Shown: positions 1-8,264 of the stretch, piece by piece
How the letters are laid out: every line of letters starts with the position of its first letter
Position numbering within the stretch: the first letter of the stretch is position 1
Source: JAWLEV01 sp046538105
GTDB lineage: Bacteria > Chloroflexota > Anaerolineae > UBA1429
Reading direction: 5' to 3'
Length of the DNA stretch: 64,000 nucleotides
Assembly (NCBI GenBank): GCA_046538105.1
Contig: JBKHJO010000004.1
Coordinates: 1-64,000, forward strand
Position numbers and translations under genes: made by a program
Notes under the pieces: model-generated
What the model was told of the DNA's origin: nothing
Database searches by the model: none
What the model saw: only the letters and a program-made list of their open reading frames with translations

Positions 1-49
1 AGGTCATTGCCAGGGAAACTCGCTTTTTGTATGTCGCAGAAGTGGATGG

Positions 50-75
50 GCGGGGCGGAATCCCCGCTCTTTTTG
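50..75 (+). terminator. Rho-independent terminator
   Basis: GCGGGG (50-55) and CCCCGC (62-67) form a 6-bp GC stem with a six-base loop, followed by TCTTTTTG. It probably ends a transcript entering from outside the window. Positions 1-49 show no recognisable gene. Confidence 0.6.
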
Positions 76-160
76 TATGGAGAGGAGATTTGATCTCTGA
101 CGGTGTAGAGCGGGTAGATCGGAATAGATCGCGCCGTATACAAGGCACGTCTATTTTAAG

Positions 161-554
161 GCAGGCCTTCTCTTATTAGTTGGCAACCTGTTGCTCCTGG
201 CAGGCAAAGGGGTTTTTGCCGATCCCATCGCGGCCTTTTGATCTCTTTATGGATATTCTACAATGCCTTTCGGTGTTGCGTACAAGTATCGGGGAGTTGG
301 TTGGGCGTGCTCCCTCCTCCGACCTTTGTGAGAGCGTCGTCGAGACTGAAATCGGTGTCTGGTGTCTCCCATGTGCATCGCGTTGTCCTCGAATACGTGG
401 GGGCCGTGTCAGGGCCGATATCCATATAAATATGGATCCCCGACTCGCGCTTGATAAAGTTCATCGGGTGAGCGACATGGTGACCGAAAGAGTGGAGGCG
501 TTGGACAAGGTGGAGCATGCTTTTGTCCATGTGGAACCCGCGGAGGCGGAGTAG
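161..554 (+). pseudogene. Degraded cation diffusion facilitator (CDF) efflux protein
   Basis: The three forward frames give successive pieces of one CDF protein. Frame 2 (about 167-238) reads LLVGNLLLLAGKGVFADP, like a late membrane helix. Frame 1 (from 238) reads LISLWIFYNAFR. Frame 3 gives RTSIGELVGRAP, frame 1 returns with LKSVSGVSHVHRVVLEYVG, and frame 3 ends with RADIHINMDP and HVEPAEAE before the stop at 552-554. The tail matches the cytoplasmic ZT-dimer domain that regulates metal export in this family. Several breaks lie in short homopolymers (T run near 236-239, G pair near 264, G/C run near 410). No N-terminal helices were recognised upstream. At least four indels in about 400 bp make it a pseudogene unless the assembly is wrong here. 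Confidence 0.7.
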
Positions 555-682
555 AGGGATGTTTGGGGCCGCTATCCCTTGACAGATGGGGAGGGGCGAT
601 AGATAATACTCCAGATGAAATGCAACTGTTTTTTCTTGCAGCCCTTTTCCATTCCAGATAGTCTTTTGCGTTGGGAGGCTCT

Positions 683-1492
683 ATGATCGTTGAGTGGAAT
701 GCTCACATATTCTCCAGTGACCGCGAACGTTACCCGTTTCATCCTGAGGCGACCTATGTGCCCGATGAGGAACGTCTCCTTAACGATCCCTTTGGCGTGT
801 ACCTGGAGCGGTTGGATGCGTTGGGAATAGACCGTGCCGTGCTCGTGCAGCCAGAGCCCTATGGAGACGATCACAGTCTGATACTGGACTGCCTGGCCTG
901 CGAGGAGACGCGGGTCAAGGCCACATGTCTCTTTTACCCTCGCGACCCTGATGCTGTGTCCAAAATGGTAGACCTGGTCAATGCCCATCCACGAATTGTG
1001 GCGCTGCGCTTCCATGCTCACAGGGGCAAGACGGCGTACTTGAATAGTTTTGAGGATTCGAACGTCCGGGCGCTGTGGGAGAGGGCAGGGGAACTGGGAT
1101 TGGTTATTGAACTGCATATTGGTCCCAACTATGCGTCCCAGGCAGGAAAGGCCATCGAAGAGTATCCGGATTTCCCCGTGCTCATCGATCACATGGCAGA
1201 GCCCCAGTTGGGCACGCCAGAGGAGTACGAGGACGTATTGGCTTTGGCGCGTTTCCCGAATGTGACCATCAAGATGTCGGGGTTGTCACACTTTTCGCGG
1301 GAGCCGGAGCCATACTTGGATACCAAACCTCTTGTGAGACGGGTGGCGGAGGCCTTTGGTGCGGACCGGATAGCCTGGAGCAGTGGTTCGCCCACCATCG
1401 TTGACGAGCTCTTGGATCACTGGTCCGAGGAGAAACGGGTCAGGGTAAAGGGAGATAACCTGGCCCGTTTGGCGGGCTTTGCAGGGGAATGA
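683..1492 (+). CDS. Amidohydrolase-family TIM-barrel metal-dependent hydrolase
   Basis: A 269-residue protein of the amidohydrolase_2 family (COG3618-like lactonase/decarboxylase group). These are cytoplasmic TIM-barrel enzymes that hydrolyse lactones or decarboxylate small acids; the substrate here cannot be told. Family features seen are the N-terminal WNAHIF (in place of the usual DxHxH), the early DRAVLVQPE strand, VALRFHAH in the middle, VLIDHMAEP, and a C-terminal strand IAWSSGSP. The first metal motif reads N-A-H rather than D-x-H, so metal binding may differ. ATG 683 is chosen because GGGAGG (672-678) sits just ahead; a longer TTG start at 671 would contain that ribosome site. It stands alone between a pseudogene and a terminator. 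Confidence 0.75.
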   Translation: MIVEWNAHIFSSDRERYPFHPEATYVPDEERLLNDPFGVYLERLDALGIDRAVLVQPEPYGDDHSLILDCLACEETRVKATCLFYPRDPDAVSKMVDLVNAHPRIVALRFHAHRGKTAYLNSFEDSNVRALWERAGELGLVIELHIGPNYASQAGKAIEEYPDFPVLIDHMAEPQLGTPEEYEDVLALARFPNVTIKMSGLSHFSREPEPYLDTKPLVRRVAEAFGADRIAWSSGSPTIVDELLDHWSEEKRVRVKGDNLARLAGFAGE

Positions 1493-1592
1493 GATTCGCC
1501 TGCATGGGATAATCTCATCTTCATTTTTGGCCGTGGCATAGTTCACGAGTACGAGAGAATGCTTTCTCAGCATATTCTTATCCTCTTTTACC

Positions 1593-1628
1593 ACACTCTC
1601 AAGCATCGCTTGAGAGTGTTTGTCTTTT
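1593..1628 (+). terminator. Rho-independent terminator after the amidohydrolase
   Basis: Perfect 12-bp arms (1593-1604 and 1608-1619, ACACTCTCAAGC and its complement) with a 3-base loop, then a T-rich tail. The rest of the 530-bp gap up to 2024 holds only the promoter at 1857; no credible gene was seen there. Confidence 0.85.
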
Positions 1629-1856
1629 GGGGGATACTCCTTTTGTCAGGTCCTCTGATATTCGACGACAAAAGGCCTTGGTTTGGTTCCTGTCGTCTAT
1701 CTGTGCATCACTTCAGAAAAGGGTGAATGTATTATATTCTGGTTCATGCCTGTGTTTACCTTTGCGCCGCGCGTTTGAGCAGCAGGATTTGAGGGAATTG
1801 CTTTGTTCCTTTTCGACATCTGTTTTGAGGAGAAGATGGTCGTTTTAAAGCTTATG

Positions 1857-1885
1857 TTGACTATTTAAAGATTCTGATGTATAAT
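1857..1885 (+). promoter_or_regulatory. Sigma-70-type promoter for the HTH gene
   Basis: TTGACT (1857-1862), 17-bp spacer, TATAAT (1880-1885). Transcription would start near 1892, leaving a leader of about 130 nt before the helix-turn-helix gene at 2024. Confidence 0.7.
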
Positions 1886-2023
1886 ATAATTGATTAGTGG
1901 ACGATTGCTTGCTAATCAGTTCTTCTAGTAAATTGTAGATTCATGTTCTTTTCAGGTAGTATAGAGAGATCTTGGATATAGATCCTTTTCTTGATATATA
2001 GCGCTCGGTTTTTGGAGGAAGAG

Positions 2024-2233
2024 ATGAACACGCGCGAGATTGTGGAAAACGAAGAGGTGTTGTTGAATGTAAAACAAGTTGCCAGATATCTGCAACTCAA
2101 AGAATCGACGATTTACTCTTGGGCTCAAGATGGCAAGATCCCGGCCATAAAGATTGGGCGCACGTGGCGTTTCCGTCGCGCCGATCTTGATGAATGGCTT
2201 GAAGATCATCTGCAGGGGGATAAAGAGGATTAG
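2024..2233 (+). CDS. Small helix-turn-helix DNA-binding protein (MerR/excisionase type, HTH_17)
   Basis: A 69-residue protein that is almost entirely one winged-helix DNA-binding domain. LNVKQVARYLQLKESTIYSW gives the helix-turn-helix and KIPAIKIGRTWRFRRADLDE the wing and recognition segment, as in BldC, excisionases and AlpA. ATG 2024 follows a clear GGAGGAAG ribosome site; a longer reading from 1991 would include that site. It has its own strong promoter and no effector domain, so it probably acts as a small transcriptional regulator or DNA-architecture protein. Nothing nearby suggests a prophage or integrase, so excisionase function is unlikely. Targets are unknown. Confidence 0.85.
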   Translation: MNTREIVENEEVLLNVKQVARYLQLKESTIYSWAQDGKIPAIKIGRTWRFRRADLDEWLEDHLQGDKED

Positions 2234-2390
2234 ATCATTGGCTTTGTCGCACTCTGGCTTTCAACATTCTTCCCGCCGATGAGGAGAGGATGTTTTCGAC
2301 TCTGAAGAGGGGGGTTGTTGTGCCTTCAATGGGAACAAGTGCGTTGTGCTGGTGAAAGATTTTGCGTTTGCTGAAATCTGCACGTGATAT

Positions 2391-2429
2391 CGAAAAGGGG
2401 GCCGGCCTTGAGGGACGGTCCCTTTTTCG
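2391..2429. terminator. Bidirectional terminator between convergent genes
   Basis: CGAAAAGGG (2391-2399) pairs with CCCTTTTTCG (2420-2429), with an imperfect GC-rich inner stem. The A-run and T-run on the two sides let it serve both the HTH gene (+) and the ferredoxin gene (-). Confidence 0.65.
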
Positions 2430-2447
2430 ATTCTATGGTATCCTGTT

Positions 2448-2711
2448 CTACACGGCCGGTTCTTTGTCCGGGTGGATGCGGTGGAACTTTTCCAAAAGTT
2501 CCGCTTCTGTCTCCTCATGATCGGGGTCAGGCATGGGGGCCTCTACGGGGCATACTTCGTAGCACTGCTGGGTTTCGTAGAATCCCACGCACTCGGTGCA
2601 CAGGTCCGGATCGATCTCAAAGATGATGTCCCCTTCTGAGATGGCCTCGTTGGGGCATTCCATCTCACACGCACCACAGGCTATGCATTCGTCGCTGATC
2701 ATGTAGGCCAT
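2448..2711 (-). CDS. 2[4Fe-4S] ferredoxin
   Basis: An 87-residue soluble electron carrier of the bacterial 2[4Fe-4S] type. The first cluster motif is CIACGACEMECP (CxxCxxCxxxCP). The second is DLCTECVGFYETQQCYEVCP, where extra residues separate the second and third cysteines, as in YfhL/Alvin-type ferredoxins. A C-terminal acidic extension of about 25 residues follows, also typical of that subgroup. ATG 2711 is preceded by GGAGG at 8-nt spacing. It is a monocistronic gene under the promoter at 2787-2814. The electron partner cannot be inferred from the neighbours. Its presence fits an anaerobic or microaerophilic lifestyle. Confidence 0.93.
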   Translation of the reverse strand: MAYMISDECIACGACEMECPNEAISEGDIIFEIDPDLCTECVGFYETQQCYEVCPVEAPMPDPDHEETEAELLEKFHRIHPDKEPAV

Positions 2712-2773
2712 TGTATATACCTCCAGATACTGGTAAACTATAGGCGTAAGATATCTGACGTTGTCTGCCCAGC

Positions 2774-2814
2774 TATACTTTGATCTAGTATATGATTTAC
2801 CCGTGGGATGTCAA
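2774..2814 (-). promoter_or_regulatory. Ferredoxin promoter with overlapping inverted repeat
   Basis: Read on the minus strand: TTGACA (2814-2809), 16-bp spacer, TATACT (2792-2787). The -10 box forms one arm of a dyad, TATACT (2774-2779) N7 AGTATA (2787-2792), which covers the -10 and start site and could be an operator. Confidence 0.65.
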
Positions 2815-2928
2815 GTGGTATGGGAGGCTGGATGATAGTTCGGATATGTTGGTGTACTGGAATGGGACGTGGAGTTATCCACCGTTTCATGGCAGGGGAA
2901 TGTGGGGTGGAGTTTGAAGGGAGTCCTG

Positions 2929-4812
2929 ATGTCTGAACGATCCAAATCTTACGGGCTTTGGCCCAGTCCCATAACGCCCGCTCGTGTGGCACGGAGTGAG
3001 CGTCTACGCGACGTGGCGTGGGATACGGAAAGAGAGTGTCTGGTCTGGCTGGAGGAGCGCTCGGATCGCGGCGTTCTGGTTTGTCGTTTTCTCGATGGTC
3101 ATGCCCGCAGGGATCTTACATCTGCGCGGTCGGTGCGGGCGCGGGTGGGTTATGGAGGCGGGGATATGACTGTCTCTCATGAACAGGCCTACTTTTGTTC
3201 GGAGGGGCGCATATACAAGAAACCTCTGGACGCAGGGGAGGCAGAGGCCATCACGCCCGAATTTGGGCACGCGGCTTCTCCTCAGGTATCTCCCGACGGT
3301 CGGTGGGTGCTGTTTGTGCATACCTATGAAGAGAAGGACTGTCTGGCTGTCGTAGATGTGGAGGGACGGCTGTGGCCCCAAAGGCTCGTGCAGGGAGCGG
3401 ACTTTTATATGCAGCCGGTCTGGCATCCGGGGGGAGAGTGTGTTGCCTGGGTCTCATGGGATCATCCTCAGATGCCGTGGGATGGATCCACGTTAGGTAT
3501 GGCGACGCTGAATGTGGAGGGCAATGGTCTCGTGTTAAGGGAAAAGACCGTTGTAGCGGGAGGCGAGGACGTTTCCATCTTTCAGCCCGCCTTCTCGCCC
3601 GATGGACATTATCTCTCTTATATCTCTGATGTCAGTGGATGGTACAATCTGTATCTGTATGATATGGAGACTGGGGAGCATTCCTCCCTCGTCTCAGCCG
3701 AGGCCGAGCTGGCAAAGCCGGCCTGGGCGCAGCGGATGCGTACCTATGCCTGGAGCCCCGGCGGCAAAGAGATCTACTATTCTCGGAATCGGGGGGGACA
3801 GTTTTGTCTCTGGTCAGTAGATGTGGAGACAGGGGAGACTGCCCCCGTTGAGGCTTTGTCTTCATATACTTATACGTCCCAGGTGGCTATCTCTCCTGCC
3901 GGGAATGTAGCCGTCATTGCCTCGAGCGCGAAAATCACCCCGCGAGTGCTGGCATATGATCCGGCCTCCGAAGATATTCGTATCGTCGCCCGTGCCGACA
4001 CTGAGATGATCCCCCTTGGCCTATTGAGCGCTCCCCAGGCCATCTCGTGGGAGACAGAGCAGACTGGCTCCATTCATGGGTTATTGTACATGCCACAGGA
4101 GGATCGTTATGATAGCAGAGGGAGGCCTCCGCTCGTCGTGATAGTACACGGGGGACCTACATCTCAGGCGCTCGCCGAGTATTCTTCCCAGGTTCAGTTT
4201 CTTACCACGCGGGGCTATGCCGTTCTTGACTTGAACTATCGCGGCAGTAGCGGTTATGGCCGCGATTATCGTAATGCCCTGCGTGAGCAGTGGGGTATCG
4301 CGGATGTGGACGATGCCGTCAGCGGCGCGCGCCATTTGGTGGAGAGCGGTTTGGTGGATGGGGAAAGGCTGATCATCATGGGGGGGAGCGCGGGAGGCTA
4401 TAGTGTGCTTCAGGCCCTCATCCGCTATCCGGGGACGTTCAAGGCGGGGGTGTGTCTGTATGGGGTGACCAACCTTTTCACGCTGGCTACGGACACGCAC
4501 AAATTCGAACAGCACTATTTGGATTCTCTTATAGGACCGCTGCCCGAGATGGCTCATCGCTATCGGGAGCGTTCACCCATCTTTCATGCCGATCATATCG
4601 AGGATCCTGTGGCCATTTTTCAAGGGGAGGAGGATCGTGTTGTACCTGTCGAACAGGCGGAATCGATTGTAAAAGTCCTGCGCCGTAACGGCGTGCCACA
4701 CGAGTATCATCTCTATTCAGGTGAGGGGCATGGCTGGCGCAAGGTGGAGACCATCGAGTCGTTCTATCAGTCGCTGGAAGAATTTTTGAAACAATATGTC
4801 CTGTTTGCCTGA
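2929..4812 (+). CDS. S9-family prolyl oligopeptidase-like serine peptidase
   Basis: A 627-residue protein of the acylaminoacyl-peptidase/dipeptidyl-peptidase group (peptidase family S9C). These cytoplasmic enzymes release residues or dipeptides from short peptides. Residues 1 to about 370 are a beta-propeller with TolB/WD40-like repeats (SPDGRWVLF, SPDGHYLSYISD, SPGGKEIYYSRN). Residues from about 380 are the alpha/beta-hydrolase domain with VHGGP, YRGSSGYG, the nucleophile motif GGSAGG (Ser487), Asp569 in EEDRVVP and His601 in GEGHGW, so the catalytic triad is complete. ATG 2929 is chosen because GGGAG lies just upstream and the family begins with a similar YGLWPSPI segment; a GTG start at 2869 is possible. 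It heads a plus-strand run with the next three genes. Confidence 0.9.
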   Translation: MSERSKSYGLWPSPITPARVARSERLRDVAWDTERECLVWLEERSDRGVLVCRFLDGHARRDLTSARSVRARVGYGGGDMTVSHEQAYFCSEGRIYKKPLDAGEAEAITPEFGHAASPQVSPDGRWVLFVHTYEEKDCLAVVDVEGRLWPQRLVQGADFYMQPVWHPGGECVAWVSWDHPQMPWDGSTLGMATLNVEGNGLVLREKTVVAGGEDVSIFQPAFSPDGHYLSYISDVSGWYNLYLYDMETGEHSSLVSAEAELAKPAWAQRMRTYAWSPGGKEIYYSRNRGGQFCLWSVDVETGETAPVEALSSYTYTSQVAISPAGNVAVIASSAKITPRVLAYDPASEDIRIVARADTEMIPLGLLSAPQAISWETEQTGSIHGLLYMPQEDRYDSRGRPPLVVIVHGGPTSQALAEYSSQVQFLTTRGYAVLDLNYRGSSGYGRDYRNALREQWGIADVDDAVSGARHLVESGLVDGERLIIMGGSAGGYSVLQALIRYPGTFKAGVCLYGVTNLFTLATDTHKFEQHYLDSLIGPLPEMAHRYRERSPIFHADHIEDPVAIFQGEEDRVVPVEQAESIVKVLRRNGVPHEYHLYSGEGHGWRKVETIESFYQSLEEFLKQYVLFA

Positions 4813-4835
4813 TTTTCTTCCAATGAAGGAGATGC

Positions 4836-7238
4836 ATGTCTCTTTATCGTAGGGTGAGGGATATATCACTGCAGGACGTGATCGTGTATGGAGGGAAGGC
4901 CGCCCGCCTGGGAGAGGCGGCGCGATTGCGCTGTCCCGTCCTGCCGGGGGTGGCCCTATCCACGGAGCTTTATCGGCGCTTTATGCGGCAGGGAGGCTTG
5001 CAGGGAGAAATCTCTACCATCCTGGCGACGATGCAGCCTTCCACGCTCACGCATTTTCAGGCGGCGGAGTGGGCCATCGAGTCCGCCTTTCGTGCGCGGC
5101 GCGTGCCCGACGAGGTTGTGGAGGTTATCCAGGAGGCATGGTGGGCTCTGGGCAGGGGGCCGGTGGCCGTACGCTCCTCCGCCACGAATGAGGATAGCCC
5201 ACGTCAGAGTTTTGTGGGACAGCATGCCACCTATCTGGATGTGGATAATGAGGAGGATCTCGTCGAGGCTGTGGTGGGTTGTTGGAGATCCCTTTTCAGC
5301 GCCAAGGCGTTGTCATACGCGAGGCACTTTGACGTGGATCTACTCAACTCTTCCATGGCTGTCATCCTTCAACCCATGATTCGGCCCTTTTCCCAGGGGG
5401 TACTTCTTACGGTGGATCCCGTCACTGGCGATCCTGACGTTTTTGTTCTTGAGGTTCAAAGTGGCCCACAGGCGGGCGTTTATCGACTGGATGCCTATGC
5501 AGATGGGGAAGAAAAAGTACACTTTGGAACAAGATTGCGCAGGCTCGGGATGTTGTTGGACGAGCACTGGCGTGCCTATCAGTCCATCGAGTGGGCGGTG
5601 AGCGAGGGGAATCGACTCTGTTTCCTGCGAGTGCGCCCTGTGACCGAGAGCCCTTGCCACTTGCCCCTGCGTGGTGAGGAGGTAGGAGCGGATGGAGATA
5701 CACTGGAATTGGTCGCTCCTTCTGGTCATGATCCTCGATCCCTATGTCCCTTTTCATGGTACCATCGCAGCCGCAGTCCGCGCCTGAACGCCGCTTATTT
5801 TCGAAATGTGTGTCCTCTCTTTCATACTTATGCCGACCGCGACGAGTTCTATCTTTGCAGTTACCTGTACGAGCGGCGCTATCTTTTCCCTGATATCGTG
5901 CGGCAGAAAAAGGGGGCGGCCGAAAATCCTTTGTATATTCTACGCTCTCTGTATGCGGCTCGCAGCCTCGGCCGTGAATTCGAGGCCCTTGAACAGGATA
6001 AGGGACCTCGTTTGGATGTGCTGAAAGGGAGAGAGTTGGCGCCCCTTTCTTTGGCAGAGTTGGCGGATCAACTGCGGGAAGTGATGAACCTTCACGAGCG
6101 TTTTTGGGCCCAACGTGGCAAACTTGGTGACGTTGACACCGTACTTGTTGATATTCTGTGCCGGTTTCATGAATGGTGGTTGGATGAGTCTCTCGATGGC
6201 AACGATCTTGTGTGGAGTCCCGATGATCGGCGTACAAGAGCGGAGGAGGCGCTTTCCGATCTGGCGAATGCGGAGTATGCCGGCGGCGAGGAACGCGAGA
6301 AGGCTTTCGAGCCCTTTTTTCGCACGCATCGCCATCTTTTTGTGCCTGATGAGCCCCTGGCCGGGTGGCAGGACATCTGTGATCTCAAAACGGACAGGGA
6401 AGGGGCCTGGGACCGCTTTTTGGCGTGGGGAAGGGAGGATGAGCCGCCATTAAGCGAGCAGAATATCCAACGCGAGGCGGACAGGAATAGGATGGAGCGG
6501 GATATCCTGCGGCGATTGGGACGTGTGCGCAGGGCCATCTATGTCAAGGTGCTAGATATGGCACGCGCATATAGGGTTTTGGTCGCCAATTGCCGCGATA
6601 TGGTTGTTCTGTGTCGTCTGTTGGAGGGGGAGGTGATTCGGGAGGTGGGACGCCGTTTATATGTACGAGGGGCAGTCGCTCGCTGGGAATCTGTTCGTTT
6701 GTTGAGCAGTCTTGAGATGCTGAACTGGTTGGAGGGCGATTTTCCCACGCACGAACTCGTACATGCCGTCTCCCGACGTGAAAAGACCCATCGACGTTGG
6801 AGACGATATGCCCCTCCTGAGGAGATGAGAAGCGAGGGTCGAACGGGGGGCAAACCCAAGGCAGTTCCTGATAATGCTCTTTACGGTCAGGCGGTTTCAC
6901 CGGGGGTGGCCCGGGGCCCCGTACGTGTCGTGGATACATTAGGGGAGGCCAGCAAAGTTCGTCCTGGTGACGTCTTGGTATGTCATGAACTGCCCTTTGG
7001 TTTGAGCCCTCTATTCAACATCATCTCTGCTGTGGTAGCCGAGAAAGGAGGGCTGCTGGGCCACGCGGGTGTCCTGGCACGTGAATATGGTCTGCCGGCA
7101 GTTTTTGACGTGCAGGGGGCTACGGATGATCTTTGTGAGGATGAGCGGGTGGAGGTGGACGGGAACAGGGGTATCATCGTTCCATGTTCGCCCAGGAAAG
7201 CGGACTATTTGGCAGATATGGACGCCCTTGATTTATGA
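4836..7238 (+). CDS. PEP-utilising dikinase family protein (PEP synthase / rifampicin phosphotransferase-like)
   Basis: An 800-residue protein with the three-part layout of PEP-dependent phosphotransferases. Residues 1 to about 290 form the ATP-grasp PPDK_N domain (YGGKAARLGE, VAVRSSATNEDSPRQSFVGQ). A long middle domain (about 300-690) follows, with no motif I recognise. The C-terminal swivelling domain holds the phosphohistidine His743 in GHAGVLAREYGLPAVF. Length and order resemble rifampicin phosphotransferase (about 870 aa) more than PEP synthase, because the PEP-binding TIM barrel is not recognisable. The ATP-grasp part lacks the usual conserved NPVTG segment in full (it reads DPVTGDPDVF). 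ATG 4836 follows GAAGGAG. The substrate is unknown; drug modification is only one possibility. Confidence 0.8.
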   Translation: MSLYRRVRDISLQDVIVYGGKAARLGEAARLRCPVLPGVALSTELYRRFMRQGGLQGEISTILATMQPSTLTHFQAAEWAIESAFRARRVPDEVVEVIQEAWWALGRGPVAVRSSATNEDSPRQSFVGQHATYLDVDNEEDLVEAVVGCWRSLFSAKALSYARHFDVDLLNSSMAVILQPMIRPFSQGVLLTVDPVTGDPDVFVLEVQSGPQAGVYRLDAYADGEEKVHFGTRLRRLGMLLDEHWRAYQSIEWAVSEGNRLCFLRVRPVTESPCHLPLRGEEVGADGDTLELVAPSGHDPRSLCPFSWYHRSRSPRLNAAYFRNVCPLFHTYADRDEFYLCSYLYERRYLFPDIVRQKKGAAENPLYILRSLYAARSLGREFEALEQDKGPRLDVLKGRELAPLSLAELADQLREVMNLHERFWAQRGKLGDVDTVLVDILCRFHEWWLDESLDGNDLVWSPDDRRTRAEEALSDLANAEYAGGEEREKAFEPFFRTHRHLFVPDEPLAGWQDICDLKTDREGAWDRFLAWGREDEPPLSEQNIQREADRNRMERDILRRLGRVRRAIYVKVLDMARAYRVLVANCRDMVVLCRLLEGEVIREVGRRLYVRGAVARWESVRLLSSLEMLNWLEGDFPTHELVHAVSRREKTHRRWRRYAPPEEMRSEGRTGGKPKAVPDNALYGQAVSPGVARGPVRVVDTLGEASKVRPGDVLVCHELPFGLSPLFNIISAVVAEKGGLLGHAGVLAREYGLPAVFDVQGATDDLCEDERVEVDGNRGIIVPCSPRKADYLADMDALDL

Positions 7239-7295
7239 ATAGGTATCCGAATCATTACGAAATCTGAGCGGTTTTAGTAGAGAAGGGGGTCAGTT

Positions 7296-8219
7296 TTGTC
7301 GCTTTATGGAGGAATTGAGGCAGGAGGCACGAAATTCATGTGTGCTGTGGGTACCGGCCCCGACGACATTCGCGCTCAGGTGCGATTTTCCACACAAGCC
7401 CCCAATGAGTCCATCGGGCGGGCTGTGGATTTTTTCCGGCAACAACAGGGCGAGGAAGAGTTGACGGCTGTTGGCATCGCCTCATTTGGTCCCATCGATC
7501 CCAACCCGCGATCAGACACTTTTGGCTATGTGACAACAACACCCAAACCTGGTTGGGCGAATACGGACTTTGGGGGGGCAGTGTGCAGGGCGTTGGGTGT
7601 GCCGGTGGCATTTGATACGGATGTTAATGTGGCTGCCTTTGGCGAGCATCGTTGGGGGGCAGCGCAGGGGTTGGATACCTTTATCTATTTGACGGTGGGC
7701 ACGGGGATAGGCGGCGGAGGCATGGTTAATGGCGGATTAATTCACGGCATGATGCACCCCGAGATGGGGCATATTCGGGTGCCCCACGATGGGGAGCGTG
7801 ATCCTTATGCAGGGAACTGTCCTTATCACGGCGATTGTCTGGAGGGCCTGGCCTCCGGCCCGGCCGTAGAGGGGCGATGGGGAGAGCGGGGGGAAGCGCT
7901 GCCACCGGAACATGCCGCGTGGGAATTGGAGGCCCATTATCTGGCTCTTGGATTGACCAATTTTATCCTTCCCCTGGCGCCGCAGCGCATCGTTATGGGA
8001 GGAGGGGTTATGCAGCAAGAGCAGTTGTTTCCCATGATCCGCGAAAAAGTTCAAGAGTTTCTCAACGGCTATGTGCAGGTTTCACAGATAATGGAAGAGA
8101 TCGACGAATACATTGTGCCTGCGGCGCTAGGGGGACGCTCTGGCGTCTTGGGAGCCATCGGCCTGGCAGAGTGGGCTGCGGAGGGCAGAATTCCCGCTCT
8201 TGGAGCGGCTCGTTCTTGA
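7296..8219 (+). CDS. ROK-family sugar kinase (fructokinase-like)
   Basis: A 307-residue ROK kinase, a cytoplasmic enzyme that phosphorylates a hexose with ATP. The N-terminal phosphate loop is GGIEAGGTKFMCAVG. A central TVGTGIGGG marks the sugar/ATP cleft. The zinc-binding motif characteristic of ROK fructokinases is present: HPEMGHIRVPH followed by CPYHGDCLEGLASGPA. That motif separates bacterial fructokinases from glucokinases, so fructose is the best guess. The TTG start at 7296 follows AAGGGGG. It lies 57 bp after the dikinase and probably shares its transcript. Confidence 0.88.
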   Translation: MSLYGGIEAGGTKFMCAVGTGPDDIRAQVRFSTQAPNESIGRAVDFFRQQQGEEELTAVGIASFGPIDPNPRSDTFGYVTTTPKPGWANTDFGGAVCRALGVPVAFDTDVNVAAFGEHRWGAAQGLDTFIYLTVGTGIGGGGMVNGGLIHGMMHPEMGHIRVPHDGERDPYAGNCPYHGDCLEGLASGPAVEGRWGERGEALPPEHAAWELEAHYLALGLTNFILPLAPQRIVMGGGVMQQEQLFPMIREKVQEFLNGYVQVSQIMEEIDEYIVPAALGGRSGVLGAIGLAEWAAEGRIPALGAARS

Positions 8220-8264
8220 TCGTTCGGTTTCGGATGAGGTGAACTGGGGTGCTGGAAAGGAGTT

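Noticed and set aside
572..1192. 206-residue reading frame on the minus strand
   Set aside because: It is antisense to the amidohydrolase, which has family motifs and a ribosome site; the minus-strand translation shows none.
1627..1848. 73-residue plus-strand frame after the terminator
   Set aside because: No ribosome site, no similarity and an erratic composition; it lies between a terminator and the next promoter.
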